The notes: generated by a model from the sequence alone, not told the origin. A stretch of DNA of 64,000 bases from Scandinavium ludwigii_A (GCA_050516505.1 CP191518.1:3162001-3226000); one strand, 5' to 3'; shown: positions 8,948 through 18,185, counted from the stretch's first letter. A program made the numbers and translations.

Positions 8948-9736
8948 ATGCAGGCCGAAATTCTTCTTACCCTTAAACTTCAGCAGCGTCTTTTCGCCGA
9001 TCCGCGGCGTATTTCTTTGCTGAAGCAGATAGCGATTACCGGCTCCATTAGCCAGGGCGCGAAGAATGCCGGGATCAGCTACAAAAGCGCCTGGGATGCC
9101 ATCAACGAAATGAATCAGCTGAGCGAGCAGCCGCTGGTTGATCGTGCGACCGGCGGCAAAGGTGGCGGCGGTGCGGTACTCACCCGCTACGGCGAGCGTT
9201 TAATTCAGCTTTACGACCTGCTCGCACAAATTCAGCAGAAAGCGTTCGACGTGCTCAGCGATGACGACGCCCTGCCGCTGAACAGCCTGCTGGCTGCCAT
9301 TTCCCGCTTTTCCCTGCAAACCAGTGCCCGTAATCAGTGGTTCGGCACCCTTACCCGTCGCGACCACCAGCAAGTACAGGAGCATGTCGACGTGCTGCTG
9401 GCCGATGGCGAAACCCGCTTGAAAGTGGCCATCACTTCGCAAAGTGGCGAACGTCTTGGTCTGGAAGAAGGCAAAGAAGTGCTGGTGCTGTTAAAAGCAC
9501 CGTGGGTAGGCATTACGCGTGATGCCAGTATTGCGCAAGCCGCCGACAACCAGCTCACCGGAATTATCAGCCATATCGAGCGCGGTAGCGCGCAATGCGA
9601 AGTGCTGATGACATTGCCCGACGGACAGACCCTTTGCGCGACGATGCCCGTAGAAGAAGCCGAGGATTTGCACGAAGGTGAATCGGCCCTCGCATGGTTT
9701 AACGCCGACCGGGTTATCCTCGCCACCCTCTGCTGA
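8948..9736 (+). CDS. modE: Molybdate-responsive transcriptional regulator ModE
   Basis: This 262-aa regulator has a LysR-like winged helix-turn-helix in the first ~110 residues (ITGSISQGAKNAGISYKSAW). Two C-terminal Mop/TOBE repeats follow, and these bind molybdate in the dimer. It represses modABC through the operator at 8519-8546 and activates molybdoenzyme genes. ATG 8948 gives the family length; upstream in-frame codons are not supported. It is followed by modF in the same direction. Confidence 0.97.
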   Translation: MQAEILLTLKLQQRLFADPRRISLLKQIAITGSISQGAKNAGISYKSAWDAINEMNQLSEQPLVDRATGGKGGGGAVLTRYGERLIQLYDLLAQIQQKAFDVLSDDDALPLNSLLAAISRFSLQTSARNQWFGTLTRRDHQQVQEHVDVLLADGETRLKVAITSQSGERLGLEEGKEVLVLLKAPWVGITRDASIAQAADNQLTGIISHIERGSAQCEVLMTLPDGQTLCATMPVEEAEDLHEGESALAWFNADRVILATLC

Positions 9737-9802
9737 TGGCTTGACTTTACCTTCCAGAAGACGTATCCCTGATAAAAACCGCTGCAATAAATGGGATACA
9801 CA

Positions 9803-11272
9803 ATGTCATCATTGCAAATTTCGCAAGGCACGTTTCGTCTTAGCGATACTAAAACCCTCTCCATTGAGAATTTAACGCTGCGCTCGGGCGAGTCCTGGGC
9901 GTTTGTCGGCAGCAACGGCAGCGGTAAATCCGCGCTGGCGCGAGCGCTGTCTGGCGAACTGACGCTGCTGTCCGGTGTACACGAAAGCGAATTCACCCGA
10001 ACCACTCGCCTCTCATTCGAACAGCTGCAAAAACTGGTCAGTGACGAATGGCAACGCTACAACACCGATTTGCTCAGCCCCGGCGAAGACGATACCGGTC
10101 GCACCGCCGCGGAAATCATTCAGGAAGAAGTGAAAGATGCGGCGCGCTGCCAGGCACTCGCCAGTCGTTTCGGTATTGGCTATTTACTCGAACGCCGCTT
10201 TAAATACCTTTCCACCGGTGAAACTCGCAAAACGCTGCTGTGTCAGGCGCTGATGAGCAACCCCGATTTATTGATTCTCGACGAACCGTTTGACGGGCTG
10301 GATGTGGCCTCGCGCCAGGCGCTGGCGGAACTGCTGGCGACGCTGCATCACGATGGCATCACGCTGGTGCTGGTGTTGAACCGCTTCGATGAGATCCCGG
10401 ATTTTGTGCAGTTCGCGGGCGTACTCGCTGACTGCACATTGCTGGAAACCGGCACCAAAAAAGCGCTACTGGGACAGGCACTGGTCGCCCAACTGGCGCA
10501 CAGTGAAAAGCTGACAGGTATTATGCTGCCTGAACCCGACGCACCGTCCGCGCGTCTTTCGCTTGCGGAAGATGCGCCGCGGATTGTGCTCAATCACGGC
10601 AGCGTGTCGTATAACGACAAACCGATCATCGATGACCTGAGCTGGACGGTCAACGCGGGTGAACACTGGCAGATTGTCGGCCCGAACGGTGCAGGAAAGT
10701 CGACCCTCTTGAGCCTGGTCACTGGCGATCACCCTCAGGGCTACAGCAATGATTTAACGCTGTTTGGCCGTCGACGCGGCAGCGGGGAAACCATCTGGGA
10801 CATCAAAAAGCATATTGGTTATGTCAGTAGCAGTCTGCATCTGGATTACCGCGTGAGTACCAACGTGCGTAACGTTATCCTCTCCGGTTTTTTCGATTCC
10901 ATTGGGATTTATCAGGCGGTATCTGACAAGCAGCACAAGCTGGCTCAGGGTTGGCTGGAGATTTTGGGCATCGACAGCCGCACCGCAGATGCACCGTTCC
11001 ACAGCCTGTCATGGGGACAACAACGGCTGGCACTGATTGTTCGCGCGCTGGTGAAGCACCCTACGCTTCTGATTCTGGATGAACCGCTACAGGGGCTGGA
11101 CCCGCTCAATCGCCAGTTAGTGCGTCGCTTTATCGACGTATTAATTAGCGAAGGCAAAACTCAGCTATTGTTCGTGTCGCACCACGCTGAAGACGCCCCA
11201 GACTGCATTACGCATCGTCTCGAGTTTGTGCCACGCGCAGAAGGCTACGGCTACGCCGTCGGTCCTGTGTAA
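9803..11272 (+). CDS. modF: Tandem ABC ATPase ModF
   Basis: This 489-aa protein carries two ABC nucleotide-binding domains. Domain one has Walker A GSNGSGKSA near residue 35 and the LSTGETRK signature; domain two has GPNGAGKSTL near residue 295 and a LSWGQQRLA signature, each with an LLILDEP Walker B. No membrane segments are present. ModF is transcribed with modE in E. coli, but its role in molybdate biology is not established (PhrA/photorepair-like names have also been used). The start at MSSLQIS follows the family. Confidence 0.95.
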   Translation: MSSLQISQGTFRLSDTKTLSIENLTLRSGESWAFVGSNGSGKSALARALSGELTLLSGVHESEFTRTTRLSFEQLQKLVSDEWQRYNTDLLSPGEDDTGRTAAEIIQEEVKDAARCQALASRFGIGYLLERRFKYLSTGETRKTLLCQALMSNPDLLILDEPFDGLDVASRQALAELLATLHHDGITLVLVLNRFDEIPDFVQFAGVLADCTLLETGTKKALLGQALVAQLAHSEKLTGIMLPEPDAPSARLSLAEDAPRIVLNHGSVSYNDKPIIDDLSWTVNAGEHWQIVGPNGAGKSTLLSLVTGDHPQGYSNDLTLFGRRRGSGETIWDIKKHIGYVSSSLHLDYRVSTNVRNVILSGFFDSIGIYQAVSDKQHKLAQGWLEILGIDSRTADAPFHSLSWGQQRLALIVRALVKHPTLLILDEPLQGLDPLNRQLVRRFIDVLISEGKTQLLFVSHHAEDAPDCITHRLEFVPRAEGYGYAVGPV

Positions 11273-11288
11273 CTCTCGAGTTCTGCAC

Positions 11289-11312
11289 CGGGAGCCTCGT
11301 GCTCCCGCTTTT
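11289..11312 (+). terminator. Probable intrinsic terminator of modEF
   Basis: The hairpin GGGAGC-CTCGT-GCTCCC is followed by GCTTTT, 17 nt after the modF stop. The T-tract is short, so termination may be partial. Confidence 0.7.
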
Positions 11313-11390
11313 CGGATAAAGAGCATCCCCCTTTCTTACCCGCCTTGATTTATAATGCAAAATGTTCGGCATTCAGAATGAAAACTGGCT

Positions 11391-11406
11391 GTGTAAACGA
11401 TTCCAC
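11391..11406. promoter_or_regulatory. External gal operator OE (GalR/GalS)
   Basis: The sequence GTGTAAACGATTCCAC is the E. coli external gal operator without change. It lies exactly 113 bp upstream of the internal operator, the spacing needed for the GalR-HU repression loop. Confidence 0.95.
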
Positions 11407-11418
11407 TAATCTATTCCA

Positions 11419-11452
11419 TGTCACACTTTTTGCATCTCTGTTATGCTAGTCT
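11419..11452 (+). promoter_or_regulatory. gal promoter region: CRP site and overlapping P2/P1 -10 elements
   Basis: The CRP half-site TGTCACA (11419-11425) is followed by the P2 -10 element TATGCT (11442-11447), both as in E. coli. The position of the CRP-dependent P1 -10 element reads TAGTCT (11447-11452) instead of the E. coli TATGGT, so P1 looks weakened or shifted. Confidence 0.8.
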
Positions 11453-11484
11453 TAATACATACCATAAGCCTGATGGAGCGAAAA

Positions 11485-12501
11485 ATGAGAGTACTGGTTA
11501 CAGGTGGTAGCGGTTACATCGGCAGCCATACCTGCGTGCAATTACTGAAACAAGGCCACGACGTCATCATTCTGGATAACCTCTGTAACAGTAAGCGCAG
11601 CGTGTTACCGGTGATTGAACGCCTGGCAGGCAAACAGGCCGCTTTCGTAGAAGGCGATATTCGCAACGAAGCGCTGATGACCGAAGTGTTACACGATCAC
11701 GCGATTGACACCGTGATCCACTTCGCCGGGCTGAAAGCCGTGGGCGAGTCCGTCGAGAAGCCGCTGGAATACTACGATAACAACGTTAACGGAACCCTGC
11801 GTTTAATCGCCGCCATGCGCGCCGCAAACGTGAAAAACTTCATCTTTAGCTCTTCCGCCACCGTCTACGGTGACCAGCCCAAAATCCCTTACGCTGAAAG
11901 TTTCCCGACCGGCACCCCACAAAGTCCTTACGGCAAAAGCAAACTGATGGTTGAACAAATCCTGACCGACCTGCAAAAAGCGCAGCCGGAATGGAGCATT
12001 GCGCTGCTGCGCTACTTCAACCCGGTTGGCGCACATCCGTCAGGCGATATGGGTGAAGATCCGCAGGGCATCCCCAATAACCTGATGCCGTATATCGCGC
12101 AGGTCGCCGTGGGTCGTCGCGAATCGCTGGCTATTTTTGGTAACGACTATCCGACCGAAGACGGTACCGGCGTGCGTGACTATATCCACGTGATGGACCT
12201 GGCCGATGGCCACGTTGCCGCGATGGAAAAACTGGCTGAAAAACCGGGCGTGCACATTTACAACCTCGGTGCTGGCGTCGGCAGCAGCGTGCTGGACGTG
12301 GTTAACGCCTTCAGCAAAGCCTGCGGTAAACCGGTTAACCATCACTTCGCCCCGCGTCGCGATGGCGATCTCCCGGCCTACTGGGCCGATGCAAGCAAAG
12401 CTGACCGCGAACTCGGCTGGCATGTTACCCGTACTCTCGACGAAATGGCGCAGGATACCTGGCACTGGCAATCGCGTCATCCGCAGGGTTACACCGACTA
12501 A
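11485..12501 (+). CDS. galE: UDP-glucose 4-epimerase GalE
   Basis: This 338-aa short-chain dehydrogenase/reductase interconverts UDP-galactose and UDP-glucose in the Leloir pathway. It has the NAD-binding GGSGYIG motif at residues 7-13, the SSSATVYG segment and the catalytic YGKSK motif near Tyr149. The ATG at 11485 follows a GGAGCG ribosome site; the longer reading from 11443 would begin inside the promoter. It is the first gene of galETKM. The internal operator OI lies inside its 5' coding sequence. Confidence 0.98.
   Translation: MRVLVTGGSGYIGSHTCVQLLKQGHDVIILDNLCNSKRSVLPVIERLAGKQAAFVEGDIRNEALMTEVLHDHAIDTVIHFAGLKAVGESVEKPLEYYDNNVNGTLRLIAAMRAANVKNFIFSSSATVYGDQPKIPYAESFPTGTPQSPYGKSKLMVEQILTDLQKAQPEWSIALLRYFNPVGAHPSGDMGEDPQGIPNNLMPYIAQVAVGRRESLAIFGNDYPTEDGTGVRDYIHVMDLADGHVAAMEKLAEKPGVHIYNLGAGVGSSVLDVVNAFSKACGKPVNHHFAPRRDGDLPAYWADASKADRELGWHVTRTLDEMAQDTWHWQSRHPQGYTD
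11504..11519. promoter_or_regulatory. Internal gal operator OI inside galE
   Basis: The sequence GTGGTAGCGGTTACAT, which codes for part of the GGSGYIG motif of GalE, is identical to the E. coli internal operator. It pairs with OE 113 bp upstream for DNA-loop repression. Confidence 0.94.
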
Positions 12502-12510
12502 GGACCTGTC

Positions 12511-13557
12511 ATGACGCAATTTAACCCCGTCGATCATCCACACCGCCGTTTTAACCCGCTAACCGGGCAGTGGATCCTCGTCTCTCCGCACCGCGCAAAG
12601 CGTCCCTGGCAGGGGGCGCAAGAAACACCTGCCAAACAAACGCTGCCGAAACACGATCCTGACTGCTTCCTGTGTCCGGGCAACACCCGCGTCACTGGCG
12701 ATACCAACCCGCAGTACACCGGTACATACGTGTTTACCAACGACTTTGCCGCGCTGATGACCGATACGCCAGACGCGCCGCAGAACGTCGATCCGCTGAT
12801 GCGCTGCGAAAGCGCCCGTGGAACCAGCCGCGTGATTTGCTTCTCGCCGGATCACAGCAAAACGCTGCCTGAACTGAGCGTTAATGCGCTGGAAGAAGTG
12901 GTGCAAACCTGGCAACAGCAGACGGCAGAGTTGGGTCAGCGGTATCCGTGGGTGCAGGTTTTCGAGAATAAAGGCGCGGCGATGGGCTGCTCCAACCCGC
13001 ATCCGCACGGTCAGGTTTGGGCTAACAGCTTCTTACCGAACGAAGCTGAGCGCGAAGACCGACTACAAAAAGACTATTTGACCGAGCAGGGCTCACCGAT
13101 GCTGGTTGACTATGTGCAGCATGAACTCGCTGACGGCAGCCGGACCATCGTCGAAACCGAGCACTGGCTGGCGGTGGTGCCTTACTGGGCGGCGTGGCCG
13201 TTCGAAACGCTGCTGCTGCCGAAAGCGCATGTGCAGCGCATCACCGATTTGACCGATGCTCAACGCAGCGATTTGGCGTTGGCGTTGAAAAAACTGACCA
13301 GCCGTTACGACAACCTGTTCCAGTGTTCCTTCCCTTACTCGATGGGCTGGCACGGCGCGCCATTCAACGACGAAGATAATTCACACTGGCAACTCCATGC
13401 CCATTTTTATCCGCCGCTGCTGCGCTCGGCCACCGTGCGCAAATTCATGGTCGGCTATGAAATGTTGGCTGAAACTCAGCGTGACCTGACGGCAGAACAA
13501 GCCGCCGAGCGTCTGCGCGCCGTCAGTGACGTCCACTATCGCGAATCAGGAGTATAA
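12511..13557 (+). CDS. galT: Galactose-1-phosphate uridylyltransferase GalT
   Basis: This 348-aa HIT-superfamily transferase moves UMP from UDP-glucose to galactose-1-phosphate. The active-site NPHPHGQ motif, whose second His carries the uridylyl group (near residue 166), is intact. Two zinc/iron-binding segments (CFLCPGN near residue 52, and a His-rich C-terminal part) are also present. It starts 9 nt after the galE stop. Confidence 0.98.
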   Translation: MTQFNPVDHPHRRFNPLTGQWILVSPHRAKRPWQGAQETPAKQTLPKHDPDCFLCPGNTRVTGDTNPQYTGTYVFTNDFAALMTDTPDAPQNVDPLMRCESARGTSRVICFSPDHSKTLPELSVNALEEVVQTWQQQTAELGQRYPWVQVFENKGAAMGCSNPHPHGQVWANSFLPNEAEREDRLQKDYLTEQGSPMLVDYVQHELADGSRTIVETEHWLAVVPYWAAWPFETLLLPKAHVQRITDLTDAQRSDLALALKKLTSRYDNLFQCSFPYSMGWHGAPFNDEDNSHWQLHAHFYPPLLRSATVRKFMVGYEMLAETQRDLTAEQAAERLRAVSDVHYRESGV

Positions 13558-13562
13558 AAATA

Positions 13563-14711
13563 ATGAGTCTGAAAGAGAAAACCCTGTCCCTGTTTGCTGA
13601 GAAATTTGGCTACCCTGCCACCCACACGATTCAGGCGCCTGGCCGCGTGAACCTGATCGGCGAACACACCGATTACAACGACGGCTTCGTGCTGCCCTGC
13701 GCCATTGATTACCAGACGGTGATCAGCTGCTCCCCGCGTGAAGACAGAACCGTGCGCGTTATCGCGGCAGATTACGAAAACCAGACCGACGAATTCTCAC
13801 TGGATGCGCCTATCGTCAGTCACGATACCCAGCAGTGGTCCAATTACGTGCGTGGTGTGGTGAAACATCTGCAAAAACGTAACCGCAATTTCGGCGGCGT
13901 CGATATGGTTATCTGCGGCGACGTGCCGCAGGGCGCGGGCCTGAGCTCTTCTGCCTCGCTTGAAGTCGCGGTCGGTACCGTGTTGCAGCAGCTGTATCAT
14001 CTGCCGCTCGACGGCGCACAAATTGCGCTAAACGGCCAGGAAGCAGAGAACCAGTTTGTCGGCTGTAACTGCGGCATTATGGATCAGCTGATTTCTGCGC
14101 TGGGCAAGAAAGATCACGCGCTGCTGCTGGACTGCCGCTCGCTCGGCACCAAAGCTGTGTCGATGCCGAAAGGCGCGGCGGTTATCATCATTAACAGTAA
14201 TTTTAAGCGCACCCTGGTCGGCAGCGAGTACAACACCCGCCGCGAGCAGTGTGAAACTGGCGCACGCTTCTTCCAGCAGCCCGCTTTGCGCGATGTGTCG
14301 TTGGAGAAATTCAACGCTGTGGCGCATGAACTTGACCCTATTGTTGCCAAACGCGTGCGTCACGTATTGACCGAAAACGCCCGTACGGTAGAAGCCGCGT
14401 CCGCCTTAGAAAAAGGCGACCTGAAACGCATGGGCGAACTGATGGCAGAATCACACGCCTCAATGCGTGATGATTTTGAAATCACCGTTCCACAGATTGA
14501 TACATTGGTTGAGATTGTCAAAGCCACCATCGGCGACCAGGGCGGCGTGCGTATGACCGGCGGCGGTTTTGGCGGCTGCATCGTGGCACTGGTACCAGAA
14601 GCGCTGGTACCGGCAGTGAAAGAAGCCGTCGCTAAGCAATATGAAGCGAAAACCGGTATCAAAGAAACGTTCTACGTCTGCAAAGCATCACAAGGAGCCG
14701 GCCAGTGCTAA
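13563..14711 (+). CDS. galK: Galactokinase GalK
   Basis: This 382-aa GHMP kinase phosphorylates galactose at C1. The sugar-binding GEHTDYNDG signature (near residue 33), the ATP-binding PQGAGLSSSAS loop (near residue 124) and the C-terminal MTGGGFGGC motif are all complete. It is translated from ATG 13563 after a CAGGAGT ribosome site that overlaps the end of galT. Confidence 0.98.
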   Translation: MSLKEKTLSLFAEKFGYPATHTIQAPGRVNLIGEHTDYNDGFVLPCAIDYQTVISCSPREDRTVRVIAADYENQTDEFSLDAPIVSHDTQQWSNYVRGVVKHLQKRNRNFGGVDMVICGDVPQGAGLSSSASLEVAVGTVLQQLYHLPLDGAQIALNGQEAENQFVGCNCGIMDQLISALGKKDHALLLDCRSLGTKAVSMPKGAAVIIINSNFKRTLVGSEYNTRREQCETGARFFQQPALRDVSLEKFNAVAHELDPIVAKRVRHVLTENARTVEAASALEKGDLKRMGELMAESHASMRDDFEITVPQIDTLVEIVKATIGDQGGVRMTGGGFGGCIVALVPEALVPAVKEAVAKQYEAKTGIKETFYVCKASQGAGQC

Positions 14712-15745
14712 GAGAAATTCCGACTCTGGCCCCTGACGGCCTGCCCTTCCGTCTGCTGACCCTGCGCAATAGCGCGGGGATGGTGGTGACGTTAATGGAC
14801 TGGGGCGCGACGCTGCTGTCCGCACGCATTCCGATGCAAGACAGCTCGGTACGCGAAGCCCTTCTCGGCTGCGCCAGTCCGGAGCAATATCCGCAGCAGG
14901 CAGCGTTTCTCGGGGCGTCGATTGGTCGTTACGCTAACCGCATTGCCGACAGCCGTTTTACCCTCACCGGCACGACCTATGAACTGGCCCCGAGCCAGGG
15001 CCCAAACCAGCTGCACGGCGGCCCGGACGGGTTTGATAAACGTCGCTGGCGGGTTGTGAATCAGAACGATGAATCGGCGCTGTTTTCGCTGGAATCTGCT
15101 GATGGCGACCAGGGTTTCCCTGGGAATCTTAGCGCCACTGCACATTACCGTCTGACCGAAGATAACCGGATTGCCATTGAATACCGCGCCACGGTAGATA
15201 AAGCCTGCCCGGTAAACCTGACCAACCACGTCTATTTCAATCTCGACGGCGGTCAGAGCGACGTGCGCGAACATAAGCTGCACATTGCGGCGGATGCGTA
15301 TCTGCCGGTAGATAACATGGGTATTCCGCGCACCGGCCTGAAAGACGTGGCACAAACCAGCTTCGATTTCCGCCAGCCAAAAATCATTGCCAGCGAGTTC
15401 CTGAGCGACGACGACCAGCGTCAGATGAAAGGCTACGACCACGCCTTTTTACTCTCGACCCAGGGCGAACGGTCGCAGGTCGCCGCGACTGTCTGGTCTG
15501 CGGATGAAAAACTACAGCTGAAGGTCTACACCAGCGCTCCGGCTCTCCAGTTCTACACCGGTAATTATCTCGGCGGCACCCTGTCGCGCGAAACCGAACC
15601 GTATGCCGACTGGCAGGGGCTGGCGCTGGAAAGCGAATGTCTGCCTGACAGCCCAAATCACCCGGAATTCCCGCAGCCTGACTGCGTGCTGCTGCCGGGT
15701 GAAGAGTACGTCAGCGTCACGGAATACCAATTTACCTCGTTGTAA
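14705..15745 (+). CDS. galM: Galactose mutarotase (aldose 1-epimerase) GalM
   Basis: This 346-aa beta-sandwich epimerase equilibrates alpha and beta galactose, feeding GalK. Family motifs GRYANRI, NQLHGGPDGFDKRRW and TNHVYFNLDG (catalytic His) are visible. The start codon is GTG at 14705, overlapping the galK stop by 7 nt, as in E. coli; a GGAGCC ribosome site lies inside the galK 3' end. It is the last gene of galETKM, followed by a strong terminator. Confidence 0.97.
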   Translation: MLREIPTLAPDGLPFRLLTLRNSAGMVVTLMDWGATLLSARIPMQDSSVREALLGCASPEQYPQQAAFLGASIGRYANRIADSRFTLTGTTYELAPSQGPNQLHGGPDGFDKRRWRVVNQNDESALFSLESADGDQGFPGNLSATAHYRLTEDNRIAIEYRATVDKACPVNLTNHVYFNLDGGQSDVREHKLHIAADAYLPVDNMGIPRTGLKDVAQTSFDFRQPKIIASEFLSDDDQRQMKGYDHAFLLSTQGERSQVAATVWSADEKLQLKVYTSAPALQFYTGNYLGGTLSRETEPYADWQGLALESECLPDSPNHPEFPQPDCVLLPGEEYVSVTEYQFTSL

Positions 15746-15750
15746 TCTCT

Positions 15751-15776
15751 GCCCTCCGTCCGGAGGGCTTTTTTTT
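15751..15776 (+). terminator. Intrinsic terminator of galETKM
   Basis: A perfect inverted repeat GCCCTCC-GTCC-GGAGGGC is followed by eight T residues, starting 5 nt after the galM stop. Confidence 0.95.
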
Positions 15777-15905
15777 CACCAGATTGCTGAAAGTCGCGCC
15801 AGTTACCGACAAAAAGACAACGTCCGATTCACAAGCCGCTTACACTACGTCGCTATTTTCGCTATGGTTAAGGATAAGCGTTGCCGTCCGTCGCGAGGCG
15901 GCAAT

Positions 15906-15926
15906 ATAATGAGAATTGTTATCATT
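15906..15926. promoter_or_regulatory. Fur box upstream of gpmA
   Basis: The stretch AATGAGAATTGTTATCATT and its flanks match the 19-bp Fur consensus (GATAATGATAATCATTATC) at most positions. It ends 23 nt before the gpmA start. In E. coli gpmA is also reported to respond to Fur. Confidence 0.8.
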
Positions 15927-15949
15927 CAATCTAGTTCAGGAGTAACGGT

Positions 15950-16702
15950 ATGGCTGTCACTAAGCTTGTGCTTGTTCGCCACGGCGAAAGCCAGTGGAAT
16001 AATGAAAACCGCTTCACCGGTTGGTATGACGTTGATCTGTCTGAGAAAGGTGTTGGCGAAGCGAAAGCAGCAGGGAAACTGTTGAAGGAAGAAGGCTTCA
16101 GCTTTGATTTTGCTTACACCTCTGTGCTGAAACGTGCCATCCACACCCTGTGGAACGTACTGGACGAACTGGACCAGGCCTGGCTGCCCGTTGAGAAATC
16201 CTGGAAACTAAACGAACGTCACTACGGTGCGTTGCAGGGCCTGAACAAAGCTGAAACCGCTGAAAAGTATGGTGACGAGCAGGTTAAGCAGTGGCGTCGT
16301 GGTTTTGCCATCACCCCGCCAGAACTGACCAAAGATGACGAGCGCTACCCGGGCCACGATCCGCGCTATGCGCAGCTGACCGACAAAGAGCTGCCGGTAA
16401 CGGAAAGCCTGGCGCTGACTATCGACCGCGTCGTGCCTTACTGGAACGAAACTATTCTGCCGCGTCTGAAAAGCGGCGAGCGCGTGATTATCGCCGCTCA
16501 CGGTAACTCCCTGCGTGCCCTGGTGAAATACCTGGACCACATGGGCGAAGACGAAATTCTCGAACTGAACATTCCAACTGGCGTACCGCTGGTGTATGAG
16601 TTCGATGAAAACTTCAAACCTATCAAGCATTACTATCTGGGTAACGCTGACGAAATCGCTGCAAAAGCGGCTGCCGTTGCGAACCAGGGTAAAGCGAAGT
16701 AA
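15950..16702 (+). CDS. gpmA: 2,3-bisphosphoglycerate-dependent phosphoglycerate mutase GpmA
   Basis: This 250-aa glycolytic enzyme interconverts 3- and 2-phosphoglycerate through a phosphohistidine. The RHGES motif places the catalytic His at residue 11, and the second His lies in IAAHGNSLR near residue 184. It begins MAVTKLVLVRHG after an AGGAGTAACGGT ribosome site. It is a single-gene unit with a Fur-type operator and its own terminator. Confidence 0.98.
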   Translation: MAVTKLVLVRHGESQWNNENRFTGWYDVDLSEKGVGEAKAAGKLLKEEGFSFDFAYTSVLKRAIHTLWNVLDELDQAWLPVEKSWKLNERHYGALQGLNKAETAEKYGDEQVKQWRRGFAITPPELTKDDERYPGHDPRYAQLTDKELPVTESLALTIDRVVPYWNETILPRLKSGERVIIAAHGNSLRALVKYLDHMGEDEILELNIPTGVPLVYEFDENFKPIKHYYLGNADEIAAKAAAVANQGKAK

Positions 16703-16717
16703 GTTTTCGCCAGACGT

Positions 16718-16748
16718 AAAAAAGCGTGGATTGCTCCACGCTTTTTTT
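16718..16748. terminator. Bidirectional terminator between gpmA and aroG
   Basis: The stem AGCGTGGA-TTGC-TCCACGCT has five A residues on the left and a run of T residues on the right. It can end gpmA transcripts and also serve aroG from the other side. Confidence 0.93.
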
Positions 16749-16763
16749 ATGTCTGACTTTTTT

Positions 16764-16793
16764 GCCCGATGGCGCTTCGCTTATCAGGCTTAC
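16764..16793. repeat. Single REP (palindromic unit) element
   Basis: The sequence GCCCGATGGCGCTTCGCTTA followed by TCAGGC has the enterobacterial REP layout: imperfect inverted arms GCCxGATGGCGCT…TATCAGGC around a short loop. It sits between the convergent ends of gpmA and aroG, a typical REP location. Confidence 0.75.
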
Positions 16794-16813
16794 AGAAAAC
16801 GTTGGCCCGACAC

Positions 16814-17866
16814 TTAACCGCGACGCGCTTTGACGGCGTTAGCCAGCTGGCGCAGCACCGCATCGGTGTCGTCCCAGCCGATGCAGGCATCGGTGATGCT
16901 TTTGCCGTAGGTCAGCGGCTCACCGCCTTCCAGATTCTGATTACCTTCCACCAGATGGCTTTCAATCATTACGCCGACAATCGCCTTTTCGCCGGACGCA
17001 ATCTGGCCCGAAACGTCAGTCGCCACGTCCATCTGCTTTTTGAATTGCTTGCTTGAGTTGGCGTGGCTGAAATCGATCATCACCTGTGATGGCAGGCCCG
17101 CTTTCTGCAGCCCTTCTTTCACCATCGCCACGTGATGCGCACTGTAGTTTGGCTCTTTGCCACCACGCAGGATGATGTGGCAGTCGCCATTCCCGCTGGT
17201 GTTCACAATCGCCGAATGGCCCCATTTGGTGACCGACAGGAAACAGTGCGGCGCACCGGCTGCGTTGATCGCGTCAATCGCCACTTTGATGGTGCCGTCG
17301 GTACCATTCTTGAAACCAACCGGGCAGGAAAGACCGGAAGCCAATTCACGATGAACCTGAGATTCGGTGGTGCGCGCACCGATTGCGCCCCAGCTCATCA
17401 GGTCCGCCATGTACTGCGGAGTAATCATGTCGAGGAACTCGCCTGCCGCCGGCAGACCGCTGTCATTGATTTCCAACAGCAGCTTACGGGCAATACGCAG
17501 ACCGTCGTTGATCTGGAAACTGTTATCCATATGCGGATCGTTAATCAGTCCTTTCCAGCCCACGGTAGTACGCGGTTTCTCGAAATAGACGCGCATGACA
17601 ATTTCCAGCTCGCCTTTCAGCTCGTCGCGCAGCGTGAGCAGACGGCTCGCGTATTCCTTCGCGGCCATAGGATCGTGAATCGAGCACGGACCAATCACCA
17701 CCAGCAGGCGATCGTCGTTGCCTTTGAGGATCTTATGGATCGCTTTACGGGCATGAGAAACCGTGTTGGCCGCATTCTCAGTGGCAGGGAATTTTTCAAG
17801 GAGCGCTACAGGAGGTAATAACTCGTTGATCTCTTTAATGCGTAAGTCGTCGTTCTGATAATTCAT
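16814..17866 (-). CDS. aroG: Phe-sensitive DAHP synthase AroG
   Basis: This 350-aa class I DAHP synthase condenses phosphoenolpyruvate and erythrose 4-phosphate, the first step of aromatic amino acid synthesis. It begins MNYQNDDLRIKEINELLPP and shows the family motifs GPCSIHD, RVYFEKPRT and SHANSSK. The N-terminal segment is the phenylalanine feedback region of the AroG isoenzyme, which separates it from AroF and AroH by length and sequence. A TyrR box upstream fits its known control. Confidence 0.98.
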   Translation of the reverse strand: MNYQNDDLRIKEINELLPPVALLEKFPATENAANTVSHARKAIHKILKGNDDRLLVVIGPCSIHDPMAAKEYASRLLTLRDELKGELEIVMRVYFEKPRTTVGWKGLINDPHMDNSFQINDGLRIARKLLLEINDSGLPAAGEFLDMITPQYMADLMSWGAIGARTTESQVHRELASGLSCPVGFKNGTDGTIKVAIDAINAAGAPHCFLSVTKWGHSAIVNTSGNGDCHIILRGGKEPNYSAHHVAMVKEGLQKAGLPSQVMIDFSHANSSKQFKKQMDVATDVSGQIASGEKAIVGVMIESHLVEGNQNLEGGEPLTYGKSITDACIGWDDTDAVLRQLANAVKARRG

Positions 17867-17936
17867 GATCTTTCCAGCGTTGCCATACTTATATAATTGA
17901 GTGCAATGCCTTCAATCTATCTTGTCGGCCTGAAAG

Positions 17937-17954
17937 TGTAAACGGGCTTTTACA
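17937..17954. promoter_or_regulatory. TyrR box upstream of aroG
   Basis: The sequence TGTAAACGGGCTTTTACA is a perfect strong TyrR box (TGTAAA-N6-TTTACA), centred about 79 bp upstream of the aroG start. A half-matching site lies at 18036-18053. The rest of the 319-nt aroG-ybgS gap shows no gene. Confidence 0.9.
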
Positions 17955-18185
17955 CTTGAGCAGGATAATTCCTGGAATTACCCTAAAAAACGCCAGAAAG
18001 TAGCGAGAAGTGAGATGTCCGCTACACTTTTTAAGTGTAAATACTGACTTTTATATCTTTAACAGGATTCCAGCCTGACATAATTCAGAATTGTGGAATC
18101 TTTAGCCATGGTGCAACCACGCACAGGCAGATATGCACTGTTGGAAGAAGTTATCCGACCTAACGACCATAACAGGAGCATCCCC

